Shown here: piece by piece, positions 51,282 through 59,824 of the stretch
How the letters are laid out: every line of letters starts with the position of its first letter
Position numbering within the stretch: the first letter of the stretch is position 1
Origin: CALHVX01 sp039198065
Lineage (GTDB): Bacteria > Pseudomonadota > Gammaproteobacteria > Pseudomonadales > Azotimanducaceae
NCBI GenBank assembly: GCA_039198065.1
Contig: JBCCTU010000009.1
Location: 111,733-175,732, forward strand
Direction of reading: 5' to 3'
Length of the DNA: 64,000 bases
The notes under the pieces: generated by a model
Database searches by the model: none
Told to the model about the DNA's origin: nothing
What the model saw: the letters and a program-made list of their open reading frames with translations, nothing else
Position numbers and translations under genes: made by a program

Positions 51282-51650
51282 TCAATTTAGCACCCGATAT
51301 CCGCGCTGGCGCAAACAGTTCTTTACGACCTGGCTGCGTTCCCGGAAGCCTCCAAACGCACCGCGGGCCGCACCGTTGGCGGCGCCGACTCCGGCACCTC
51401 GCGCGGCGGTGCCGCTGTCACCGATCGCGGCGCCGATTACGGTCCCAAGAACCGCTCCCGCGGCGGCTCCGGCACCCGTCTGGGTTGCGACCGGTACTTG
51501 TTTTGCGAAGACGCGGCACTCGCCGAGGTCCTGGTCGTAGAGCACGGGATCCACACCGGTCAGATCAACGATCGGCTCACCCGGACGGTTGTGGCTGGCG
51601 CAGCCGCCGAGGGCGAACGTGCCAAGTAGCAGTAGCAGGGGTATTCGCAT
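51282..51650 (-). CDS. Small glycine-zipper lipoprotein
   Basis: The 122-residue product has a signal peptide ending in a lipobox (FALGGC, Cys17). After a short acidic segment (DQDLGECRVFAKQV) a Gly/Ala-rich stretch (GAGAAAGAVLGTVIGAAIG) has the G-x3-G pattern of glycine zippers, which insert into or pack against membranes. It ends with a basic CLRQRGYRVLN. It resembles outer-membrane lipoproteins of the SlyB/OmpA-like glycine-zipper groups. It is the first gene of a likely two-gene operon with the serine hydrolase. Confidence 0.82.
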   Translation of the reverse strand: MRIPLLLLLGTFALGGCASHNRPGEPIVDLTGVDPVLYDQDLGECRVFAKQVPVATQTGAGAAAGAVLGTVIGAAIGDSGTAARGAGVGAANGAARGAFGGFRERSQVVKNCLRQRGYRVLN

Positions 51651-51776
51651 CAGATCTTTCGCTCGTACTGTCTCAAAGGTAACGGTCCCATGGCGATGCT
51701 GAACAGGGTTTGAACCGCGTCACCGGCAACGCACGAACGCACTCAAGGTCTGCCGTTGGTGCGCCGGGTTGCGCCA

Positions 51777-53135
51777 CTATACGAGTGACGCACGAATGTC
51801 CGACAGCGCTCGGCCGAGCAACAGCCCCCGCAGCACCATGAAGGTCAGCAAACCGGCCCACAGCGCGTGGTTTCCGAGCGGTTCGACGCCGAGGGCGACG
51901 ACCACGGCAAAGCCGACGAAGCTCAACGCCATGGCGTTGCGCATCGTGCGGGAACGGGTGGCGCCGATAAAGATGCCGTCGAGTTGGAAGGCAAGGGCCG
52001 AGAGCGCCGGGGCGACGGCAAGCCACAGCCGATAGCGTAGGGCTTCGTCGTACACGGCGTCGCTCGTTGTCAGCGCAGACACGAGCAGCGGCGTTGCCGT
52101 TAGAAACATCAGACCACCCGCAAGACCTAGGGCCAACGACCACAGTGCCGTGCGTTCAACAACGCGATCGAAGCTGGACCGGTCGTCCGCACCGATGCTG
52201 GCCCCCGCCAAGGTCTCGGCGGTATGGGCGAAGGCGTCGAGGGCGAACACAAGAAAGAAGTAGAGCTGCATGAGAATGGCATTGGCGGCGAGTACAACGT
52301 CTCCAAGCCGGGCACCCATGGCGGTGTAGATCAGGAACGGCGCTTGGACGAACAGCGATCGCACCAGCAGATCGGCGTTCATGGTCAGGGTCCGCTGCCA
52401 GGTGCCGTTTTGCTCGGTGCTTACTTCCGATGACGGCGCAGCGAGGAGGGCGATGGATCCGAGGCCCCGCTCCCGAAAGGCCCGCCGGGTCAGTGCGACA
52501 GCGCCCAGGGCGCTGAGCCAGTCGGCCAGTAGGGATCCAAAGGCAACCCCATCAAGGCCGAGCTCAAAGCCGACCGCTAAGGTCAGGCTCAGCAGCGTGC
52601 TGGAAAGGTTCAGGAGCAGGCTCGCGAACAACGCGGCCCGCATGGCCTGCAGGCCGAACAAGGTCCCGAGGAGAACCAGGTAAAGCAGGATGGCGGGCAG
52701 GGCAAAGGCGCGAATCGACAGATAACGGGTCGCCAGCGCGCCGACGTCCGCCGATGGACCAAAGGCTGCGAGAAGCAGCGGCAGGATCAGAGGGCTAGCG
52801 ACGAGCAGAACAACACCGATGATGAGCGCGAGCCGGATGCCGCGGCGGGTGTGCATAAGGGCCTGCGTGAGGCGGTCGCCACCGAAGGCTTGCGCGACCA
52901 GCCCCGTGGTCCCCATACGCAGAAAACCGAAGAGCCAACCGCAGCTTGTAATGATCATCGAGCCCAGTGCCACCGCACCGATGTAGGCTGGGTCGGGCAG
53001 GCGGCCCATGATTGCCGTATCGACGGCTCCGACCATGGGCAAGGTCAGGTTGGCGAGCAGAACGGGCCAGGTCAGCGAAAGAATTCGGCGGTGACTGCTG
53101 TCCGTTGTTTGCCGCGACGCCGTGCTCGTGGTCAC
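51777..53135 (-). CDS. MATE-family multidrug efflux transporter
   Basis: The 452-residue protein has twelve predicted spans and the MATE layout of two six-helix halves: LTWPVLLANLTLPMVGAVDTAIMGRL near the N-terminus, LGSMIITSCGWLFGFLRMGTTGLVAQAFG, and in the second half VVLAANAILMQLYFFLVFALDAFAHTAE. It would export cationic or other toxic organics in exchange for H+ or Na+. It is of the DinF-like branch. It is divergent from the small acidic protein gene with a 78-base spacer. Confidence 0.93.
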   Translation of the reverse strand: MTTSTASRQTTDSSHRRILSLTWPVLLANLTLPMVGAVDTAIMGRLPDPAYIGAVALGSMIITSCGWLFGFLRMGTTGLVAQAFGGDRLTQALMHTRRGIRLALIIGVVLLVASPLILPLLLAAFGPSADVGALATRYLSIRAFALPAILLYLVLLGTLFGLQAMRAALFASLLLNLSSTLLSLTLAVGFELGLDGVAFGSLLADWLSALGAVALTRRAFRERGLGSIALLAAPSSEVSTEQNGTWQRTLTMNADLLVRSLFVQAPFLIYTAMGARLGDVVLAANAILMQLYFFLVFALDAFAHTAETLAGASIGADDRSSFDRVVERTALWSLALGLAGGLMFLTATPLLVSALTTSDAVYDEALRYRLWLAVAPALSALAFQLDGIFIGATRSRTMRNAMALSFVGFAVVVALGVEPLGNHALWAGLLTFMVLRGLLLGRALSDIRASLV

Positions 53136-53213
53136 GCTGGCGTCCCAAGGCGTGCTTCGCTAGCATGCGCCGCCCGCCGAATAACCGCGCGGTTTCCAAC
53201 CCAGGAGAAAGTC

Positions 53214-53447
53214 ATGAAAACCGTTGTAACGACTGACGAGTACACCATCTACCTCAAACGCAACGATCGCCACGCCGTGCGTGGGGCCGACCGCGCTTGG
53301 ATCAATGGCGATGATAAGGCCGCGATCCTCCTCAAGCACGACCTGATCAAAGCACCGCCGCAGAAAGCGCCGGAACCTGAGCCGGAAGAAACCGGTGCTG
53401 ACGCCGGTGAGGAGGCAGCTGCGAGCGAGGACTCTTCCGAAGACTGA
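53214..53447 (+). CDS. Small acidic-tailed protein of unknown function
   Basis: A 77-residue product with an excellent ribosome site (AGGAG nine bases before ATG 53214). Residues 1-45 form a compact beta-alpha unit (MKTVVTTDEYTIYLKRNDR, AWINGDDKAAILLKHDLIK); the remaining 30 are Pro/Glu/Ala/Asp-rich and clearly disordered, with about 15 acidic residues. The frame is also open upstream, but only the part from ATG looks like protein. It precedes uvrB by 23 bases and may be co-transcribed. No known domain is recognised. Confidence 0.75.
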   Translation: MKTVVTTDEYTIYLKRNDRHAVRGADRAWINGDDKAAILLKHDLIKAPPQKAPEPEPEETGADAGEEAAASEDSSED

Positions 53448-53470
53448 CCGCAACGGTCATCATCGGCAAC

Positions 53471-55495
53471 ATGCAGAAAGCTAACCGATTTGAAGTTGTT
53501 GCCGAGTATCAGCCCAATGGCGATCAGCCCGCAGCCATCGCCGGGCTGATCGACGGCATTGAGTCCGGCCTGAGCCATCAAACCCTCCTTGGGGTTACCG
53601 GCTCTGGCAAAACCTTCTCCATTGCGAATGTCGTCGCCGCTGTGCAGCGGCCGACGATCGTCATGGCGCCGAATAAGACTTTGGCGGCCCAGCTGTATGG
53701 CGAGTTCCGGGAGTTTTTCCCGAACAATTCCGTCGAGTACTTCGTCAGCTACTACGACTACTACCAGCCCGAAGCCTATGTGCCGTCGTCGGACACATAC
53801 ATCGAAAAAGACGCATCGGTCAACGCGCACATCGAGCAGATGCGACTGTCGGCGACCAAGGCGCTGCTGGAGCGTCGCGACACGATCATCGTGGCGTCGG
53901 TTTCCTCGATCTATGGCCTGGGCGACCCACAGTCGTATTTGCAGATGGTGCTCCATCTGGATCGCGGCGACCCGACGGACCAGCGTCAGCTCCTGCGCCG
54001 CCTGGCGGAGCTCCAGTACACGCGCAACGACATGGCGTTCCAGCGCGGCACCTATCGCGTTCGTGGGGACGTGATCGATGTCTTTCCAGCCGAAAGCGAA
54101 AAGGAAGGCGTGCGCATCGAGCTCTTTGACGACGAGATTGAGAACCTCTCGCTCTTTGACCCGCTCACCGGTGAGATTTTGCAGCGCGTTCCTCGCTACA
54201 CGGTCTACCCCAAGACCCACTACGTCACGCCCCGGGAGCGCATCCTGAGTGTGCTTGACGATATCAAGGAAGAGCTACAGGACCGGCTCAAGCATCTGAC
54301 CGATAACCACAAGCTGGTGGAGGCGCAACGGCTGGAACAGCGAACGCGCTTCGATTTGGAAATGATTTCGGAACTCGGTTACTGCAACGGGATCGAAAAC
54401 TACTCCCGCTATCTATCCGGACGCGACCCCGGCGAGGCGCCGCCGACTCTGTTTGACTACCTGCCGAAAGACGCGTTGCTGGTGATCGACGAATCGCACA
54501 TCACCGTGCCGCAGATCGGCGGCATGTATAAAGGTGATCGGGCACGCAAAGAGACGCTGGTCGACTATGGGTTCCGTCTGCCTTCGGCGCTCGATAACCG
54601 GCCGTTGCGCTTCGATGAATGGGAGCGACTGGCGCCACAAATGATTTTCGTCTCTGCAACGCCCGCGGACTATGAAGCGCGGTTGGCCGGGCAGGTGGTG
54701 GAACAGGTCGTGCGGCCGACGGGTCTTGTCGATCCGGTGGTTGAGGTACGGCCGGCGTCGAATCAGGTCGAAGATCTGTTCGGTGAAATTCGTGACACCA
54801 TCGCCAAACAGGAGCGGGTGCTGGTGACGACGCTCACCAAGCGCATGGCCGAGGACCTCACCGACTACCTCGACGAGCACGACGTTCGTGTGCGTTACCT
54901 TCACTCCGACATTGATACCGTGGAACGAATGGAGATCATCCGTGACCTGCGTCTGGGTCACTTCGACGTGTTGGTCGGTATCAATCTGCTGCGGGAAGGC
55001 CTGGACATGCCAGAGGTGTCGCTGGTGGCCATCTTGGATGCAGATAAAGAAGGGTTCCTGCGCGCAGAGCGCTCGCTGATTCAGACGATCGGCCGCGCCG
55101 CCCGAAACGCGTCCGGTCGGGCCATCCTATACGCGGACACGGTCACGGGATCCATGAAGACGGCGCTTGAGGAGACCGAGCGTCGTCGAGCGAAGCAGCT
55201 TGCCTATAACGAAACGCATGGAATTGTTCCAAAGACGATTCGCAAGCAGGTTGCTGACGTGATGGAAGGGGCGCGTTCTTCTGCTCCTGGCGCACCGAAG
55301 ACTGCACGCCGCGGCAAAAAACGTGGCGTGGACTCGGTGGAGATACCGGACGATCCGAAGGCTATGGGCAAGCTGCTCAAGACCCTTGAGGAGAAGATGC
55401 TGAACCACGCCAAGAATCTCGAGTTCGAAGAGGCTGCGGCGGTGCGAGATCAGATTCAATCGGTTCGGGACAAACAACTGCTGGCAGGGAACTGA
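53471..55495 (+). CDS. uvrB: Excinuclease ABC subunit B
   Basis: The 674-residue helicase-like protein of nucleotide excision repair loads onto damaged DNA from UvrA and recruits UvrC. It shows Walker A GVTGSGKTFSIAN, the damage-clamping beta-hairpin with YYDYYQPEAYVPSSDTYIEK, Walker B VIDESH, helicase motif VI QTIGRAARN, and the C-terminal UVR motif EKMLNHAKNLEFEEAAAVRD that binds UvrC. Length equals E. coli UvrB (673). The ABC-like export gene starts 14 bases after it, close enough to share a transcript. Confidence 0.98.
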   Translation: MQKANRFEVVAEYQPNGDQPAAIAGLIDGIESGLSHQTLLGVTGSGKTFSIANVVAAVQRPTIVMAPNKTLAAQLYGEFREFFPNNSVEYFVSYYDYYQPEAYVPSSDTYIEKDASVNAHIEQMRLSATKALLERRDTIIVASVSSIYGLGDPQSYLQMVLHLDRGDPTDQRQLLRRLAELQYTRNDMAFQRGTYRVRGDVIDVFPAESEKEGVRIELFDDEIENLSLFDPLTGEILQRVPRYTVYPKTHYVTPRERILSVLDDIKEELQDRLKHLTDNHKLVEAQRLEQRTRFDLEMISELGYCNGIENYSRYLSGRDPGEAPPTLFDYLPKDALLVIDESHITVPQIGGMYKGDRARKETLVDYGFRLPSALDNRPLRFDEWERLAPQMIFVSATPADYEARLAGQVVEQVVRPTGLVDPVVEVRPASNQVEDLFGEIRDTIAKQERVLVTTLTKRMAEDLTDYLDEHDVRVRYLHSDIDTVERMEIIRDLRLGHFDVLVGINLLREGLDMPEVSLVAILDADKEGFLRAERSLIQTIGRAARNASGRAILYADTVTGSMKTALEETERRRAKQLAYNETHGIVPKTIRKQVADVMEGARSSAPGAPKTARRGKKRGVDSVEIPDDPKAMGKLLKTLEEKMLNHAKNLEFEEAAAVRDQIQSVRDKQLLAGN

Positions 55496-55509
55496 CGCAA
55501 GGGAAAGCC

Positions 55510-57300
55510 ATGGCGAGCTCCGACGACGCGCACCACAGCCCCTACATCTTCGCACCGCCCCGAACCGTCGGCGAACTCATGCGCTACTTCTCCGCGATCC
55601 TTGGACCGGAGAGTAGCTTCTATTGGCTTGCCATCATCTACGGGATCGGCATTAGCCTGTTGTCGCTGGCGACCCCCATCTCAGTTCAGATGTTAATCAA
55701 CACGGTGGCGAACTCCGGGCTCACGACGCCGTTGATCGTGCTGTCGTTTACCTTGTTTGGCTTGCTGCTGGTCGCCGTGCTGCTGAACGCGCTGCGCATC
55801 CACCTCATGGAACTGTTCAGCCGCCGGTTCTACGCGCGCATGGTCTCGGACATCGCGCTTCGGTCGATCTACGCTCTGAACCCGTTTTTCGCTGATCAGG
55901 GCCGCGGTACGCTCCACAACCGCTACTTTGACATCGTGATTGTGACCAAACGCGTGCCGGCGCTGCTGGTCGGGGGCTTTACGCTGCTCCTGCAGAGCGT
56001 TGTCGGATTCGTTCTCGTCTCGCTCTATCACCCCTACTTTTTGATCTTCAACATGCTCGTGCTTGGCTTGCTGTACATCGTCTGGCTGATTTGGGGCCGA
56101 CGCTCAATCAAGAGTGCACTGGATCTGTCGCATAAGAAGCACGCGACGGCGGGTTGGCTTGAGGCCCTCGGTGAGTCGAACGGCTTTTACAAGAAACAGT
56201 CGCACGTCGATAAAGCGCTCGATGAGACCGACGCCTACACGGGCCAGTACATCAAGCAGCAGAAGGTGCACTTTGGCCACACCTATGGGCAGACGCTGGC
56301 GCTGCTGCTCATTTACGCGACTGCGAGTGCGACGCTCCTGGGTCTGGGTGGTTGGCTTGTTATTCAAAGCCAGCTGTCGATCGGCCAGCTCGTTGCGGCG
56401 GAACTGGTGTTGTCGGTGGTATTCGTCGGCGTGTCCCAGCTGGGGACGTACCTGACCTACTTCTACGATCTCTGCGCAGCGATCGACGAGCTGAGCCTCT
56501 TCCACGACACGGCGCTCGAAGATCCCCCGGGCGTGGGCGAGCCGCTGCCTGAGTTCTGTTCCCTGTCGTTCCAACGCGCGTGCGGTGAAGCCCGGGGTCG
56601 ACCGACGGAGTTCAACCTCGCGATCGAAGCCGGAACCTGGGTGTTGGCAGTCGCCCAGAACTACAGCATCCAACGGCTGTTCAGCAATCTGCTGCGCCGC
56701 CACGAGGAGCCGCAGAGCGGCATGGTCACCTACGGGGGCGTCGACATAACGGCGATTGCAGCGCATGAGTTGCGTCAGGAAGTAATCGTGCTCGACAAGC
56801 CGCAAATCGTCTCCATGACGGTACGCGAGTACCTGGAAATCTGCCTCGGTCGCCAGGACAACAAGCGGATACGGGAAGCGATTGCGCTGGTCGGTCTCGA
56901 GGATACGGTTGCGGAGCTGAATGAGGGCCTCGACACCTTGCTCATGTCCACCGGCTGGCCGTTATCTATTGCGGAAACCATGCAGCTCAAGCTCGCGGGC
57001 GCGTTGCTGTCCGAACCGGAAATGCTGGTGTTGAATCAGCTCTACGATGTGTTGACCGATGAAGTGCTGGAGCGCTCCTTGGCCACGCTTCGGCAACCCG
57101 GGCAGAAAAACAAAACAACGGTCGTCTACTTCACGAACAACCGCTCGCATCTCAGGTTTGACAGTTACCTGTATCTGGGCGCGACGGAGCAGCATCAGCT
57201 CAAGTCCTATGCCGAGATGCGACGCGTTGCTGAGGAGCGCAGCCTGGACGAGGAGGGCGCGGTGCCGCGTCCGGTTAAACCGCTGGGGGCAAGGGCATAG
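55510..57300 (+). CDS. ABC exporter-like protein with a fully degenerate ATPase domain
   Basis: The 596-residue protein aligns end to end with type I exporter half-transporters (six spans, residues ~35-315, then an ATPase-like domain, ~345-565), but every ATPase motif is altered. Walker A is VLAVAQNYSIQRL (378-390): no Gly pattern, Lys replaced by Gln and Ser/Thr by Arg/Leu. The Q-loop Gln is Asp429. The signature LSGGQ is LSIAE (485-489). Walker B is EMLVLNQ (504-510), so the Mg-binding Asp and catalytic Glu are Asn and Gln. The H-switch His is Asn (FTNN, 541-544). It cannot be an ordinary ATP-driven pump. HlyD and TolC genes follow at once (2 and 13 bases), so it probably anchors a tripartite complex. 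Confidence 0.88.
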   Translation: MASSDDAHHSPYIFAPPRTVGELMRYFSAILGPESSFYWLAIIYGIGISLLSLATPISVQMLINTVANSGLTTPLIVLSFTLFGLLLVAVLLNALRIHLMELFSRRFYARMVSDIALRSIYALNPFFADQGRGTLHNRYFDIVIVTKRVPALLVGGFTLLLQSVVGFVLVSLYHPYFLIFNMLVLGLLYIVWLIWGRRSIKSALDLSHKKHATAGWLEALGESNGFYKKQSHVDKALDETDAYTGQYIKQQKVHFGHTYGQTLALLLIYATASATLLGLGGWLVIQSQLSIGQLVAAELVLSVVFVGVSQLGTYLTYFYDLCAAIDELSLFHDTALEDPPGVGEPLPEFCSLSFQRACGEARGRPTEFNLAIEAGTWVLAVAQNYSIQRLFSNLLRRHEEPQSGMVTYGGVDITAIAAHELRQEVIVLDKPQIVSMTVREYLEICLGRQDNKRIREAIALVGLEDTVAELNEGLDTLLMSTGWPLSIAETMQLKLAGALLSEPEMLVLNQLYDVLTDEVLERSLATLRQPGQKNKTTVVYFTNNRSHLRFDSYLYLGATEQHQLKSYAEMRRVAEERSLDEEGAVPRPVKPLGARA

Positions 57301-57302
57301 GT

Positions 57303-58346
57303 ATGGCGACGAACTACCTGGAGCTCAACGCCCACCACTTCCGGACCCTCGGCTCGATCCGGGTGCCGCGCATCATGAAGGCGGTGAGTTGGATGCTCGT
57401 ACTCGGGTCCATCGGCGTGATCGTCTTTGCGATCTTCACGCCCTGGGTGCAAACCACTCAGGGCTTCGGGACCGTGACGTCCGTGAACCCAAACGACCGC
57501 TTGCAGGAAATCAACGCGTTGGTATCCGGACGGATCCAGGAGTTTTACGTCAACGACGGCAGCCACGTAAAAGCGGGTGACCGAATCGTCCGCATTGTTG
57601 ATAACGACGAGAAGCTGCTCGAACGGTTGGATGCAGAACGCGCGCAGGTGAGCGCGCAGGTGGACGCAGCACGAACGGCCGCTGAAACGGCAGAAATCGA
57701 CCTGCGTCGCACGCAGCAGCTGTTCGACGAAGGCCTCGCGGCGCGCCGCGAACTGGAACAGGCACGAATCAAGGTTGAGGAGCTCAAGGTCAAGGTTGCC
57801 GAGGCAATCGCTGAGCTGACGCGGGTCGACGTCAACATCTCTCGCCAATCGGTGCAGATCGTCCATGCGCCCCGTGATGGGGTGATCTTTCGCGTCAACG
57901 CCGGTGATACGGCGACCTTCGTAAGTTCCGGTCAAACCATCGCTACCTTCGTGCCGGATAATGTAAAGCGCGCCGTGGAGCTCTACATTGACGGCCGCGA
58001 CGTAGCCCTGGTGCGGGTCGGCGCCAAGGTGCGCCTCGAGTTCGAAGGCTGGCCCATGATTCAGTTCAGCGGTTGGCCTTCGGTCGCTTACGGCACTTTT
58101 GGTGGCCGCGTCATCGCCGTCGACCCGTCGGCGCAGGTTAGCGGCCGATTCCGAGTGCTCGTCGAAGAGGATCCTGAAGACGATCACGCCTGGCCGAGTG
58201 CGGACTTTGTTCGCTTCGGCTCCAAGGCGCGGGGCTGGATTCTCCTCAATGAGGTCTCCGTCGGCTTTGAGATCTGGCGCCAGCTCAACAACTTCCCGCC
58301 GAACTTCCCCGGGGGACAGGTCTACAGTGCTCCTGCGAGCGAATAG
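57303..58346 (+). CDS. HlyD-family membrane fusion (periplasmic adaptor) protein
   Basis: The 347-residue adaptor has a short cytoplasmic N-terminus, one span (VSWMLVLGSIGVIVFAIF), a lipoyl half-motif (GRIQEFYVNDGSHVKAGDRIV), a coiled-coil hairpin rich in Arg/Glu/Ala (~100-185), the second lipoyl half (HAPRDGVIFRVNAGDTATFV) and a beta-barrel domain. It bridges an inner-membrane transporter and a TolC channel. It begins two bases after the stop of the degenerate ABC gene. Nothing in it looks decayed, which argues that the complex is in use. Confidence 0.92.
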   Translation: MATNYLELNAHHFRTLGSIRVPRIMKAVSWMLVLGSIGVIVFAIFTPWVQTTQGFGTVTSVNPNDRLQEINALVSGRIQEFYVNDGSHVKAGDRIVRIVDNDEKLLERLDAERAQVSAQVDAARTAAETAEIDLRRTQQLFDEGLAARRELEQARIKVEELKVKVAEAIAELTRVDVNISRQSVQIVHAPRDGVIFRVNAGDTATFVSSGQTIATFVPDNVKRAVELYIDGRDVALVRVGAKVRLEFEGWPMIQFSGWPSVAYGTFGGRVIAVDPSAQVSGRFRVLVEEDPEDDHAWPSADFVRFGSKARGWILLNEVSVGFEIWRQLNNFPPNFPGGQVYSAPASE

Positions 58347-58359
58347 CGATCGCGCCCCG

Positions 58360-59787
58360 ATGAAGCGCTGTTTCCGGGTCCTGACTCTTTGGTTCCTCAC
58401 ATTGATGCTCAGCGCTCCGAGCGTGGCCGAGGAGCAACTCTTGCCGGAGGCCGTGGCTGAGTCGGCGCGCACGAACTTTCCCAAGGTGGTTGAAGCCCTC
58501 GCAAAAGTCGCCGCCGCCGAGGGTCGGGCTACTGCAGCAAAGGGCTCGTTTGATCTCGTCTTTGATGCCGAGGGGTTTAACCGAACGTCGGGCTTCTACA
58601 ACGGCGCAGCGGGCAGCGCGACGATCAGTCAGCCGTTGGGTACCTGGGGAGCCGAGGTGTTCAGCGGCTACAAGCTGTCGAACGGCATCTTCCCAATCTA
58701 CGAAGACATTAACTTCACCAACACCGGCGGTCAGGCGAAGGTCGGTGTACTGTTTTCCCTGTTGAAGAACCGCGCGATTGATGACAGGCGTTTCAGCGTT
58801 CGTGATGCAGAGCTCGCGCTGCGTCAGCAGGAACTCGAGTTGCTACTCACGCGCGTCGGTGTTCAGCAGCGCGCGTTGGCGGCCTATTGGAAGTGGGTTA
58901 TGGCCGGACGCCAGCTGCACGTCTTTGAAGACCTGCTGGAACTCGCGCTGTCTCGCGAGGCCGGGCTTGAACGGCAGGTGGAGAAGGGCGCCCGCGCACG
59001 TATCTTTCTGACAGAAAACCAGCAGAACATCATGCGCCGGCGCAATCTAGTCGTTGGCGCTCGGCGCGACTACGAGATCGCAGCAAACGAGCTGAGCTTC
59101 TACTACCGCGATGCACGCGGGTTGCCGATTCATCCGACGATCGAGCAAGTGCCGGTCGATGAGGCCATGGAGAGCCTGAAAGGATTGGCGGCACTTGCGA
59201 GCGATGGCGTGCAGGCGGCGCTCGCTGCTCGGCCTGAACTTGCAACGTTGCGCCTGGCGGCGGAGCGGGCGCAGCGTTCGCTGGAGCTCAAGCGCAACGC
59301 GCTGCAACCGAAGCTCGATTTTAAAGTCGAGCGCATGCGCCCCTTCGGGACGATTGCCGAAGGCGGTACCTCACGCGACTCCCAGGACACGATCGTCGGG
59401 TTTACCTTCGAAGTGCCCCTGCAGCGGCGTAAGGCGAAGGGCGATGTAGCAACGGAGGCGGCGAAGCTGCAGGCGTTGTCGGCAGAGACGCGGCTGTTTG
59501 AGAGCCAGATTGTGGTGCAGATTGAGAATCTGCTCGTACGCCTTGACGTTGCCCAGGAGCTGCTCGAGATCGCGCGCAGCGAAGTCGATCTGTCGGACCG
59601 CATGCGTCGCGCCGAGGTGACACGCTTCGACAGCGGCGCCAGCGACTTCTTTCTGGTGAATATCCGGGAAGAGACCGCGTTTAACGCCCGGGTGAACTAC
59701 CTGAAGGCAGCCCTGGAACTGCATCTGGCCCGCCTCGTTTACGATGCGGCGACCGTTGATCTCCCGCGGCTTGGGTTAGGTAGCTGA
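58360..59787 (+). CDS. TolC-family outer-membrane channel protein
   Basis: The 475-residue protein has a signal peptide (MKRCFRVLTLWFLTLMLSAPSVA) and the repeated long-helix/strand pattern of outer-membrane efflux proteins: PEAVAESARTNFPKVVEALAKVAAAEGRATAAKG early, an AELALRQQELELLLTRVGVQQRALAAYW helix, and in the second half ARPELATLRLAAERAQRSLELKRNALQPKLD. It provides the outer exit of the tripartite assembly with the two preceding genes. GTG 58327, which has an AGG-type ribosome site and overlaps the adaptor gene, is an alternative start that would add 11 residues. It converges on the TonB-dependent receptor, 37 bases apart. Confidence 0.9.
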   Translation: MKRCFRVLTLWFLTLMLSAPSVAEEQLLPEAVAESARTNFPKVVEALAKVAAAEGRATAAKGSFDLVFDAEGFNRTSGFYNGAAGSATISQPLGTWGAEVFSGYKLSNGIFPIYEDINFTNTGGQAKVGVLFSLLKNRAIDDRRFSVRDAELALRQQELELLLTRVGVQQRALAAYWKWVMAGRQLHVFEDLLELALSREAGLERQVEKGARARIFLTENQQNIMRRRNLVVGARRDYEIAANELSFYYRDARGLPIHPTIEQVPVDEAMESLKGLAALASDGVQAALAARPELATLRLAAERAQRSLELKRNALQPKLDFKVERMRPFGTIAEGGTSRDSQDTIVGFTFEVPLQRRKAKGDVATEAAKLQALSAETRLFESQIVVQIENLLVRLDVAQELLEIARSEVDLSDRMRRAEVTRFDSGASDFFLVNIREETAFNARVNYLKAALELHLARLVYDAATVDLPRLGLGS

Positions 59788-59824
59788 CCACCGGACTGCG
59801 ATTCCAGGATTCCGAGGCAGCATG

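Noticed and set aside
53249..54220. 323-codon minus-strand open frame across the start of uvrB
   Set aside because: It is the antisense shadow of uvrB and the small acidic protein; the sense frames have family motifs.
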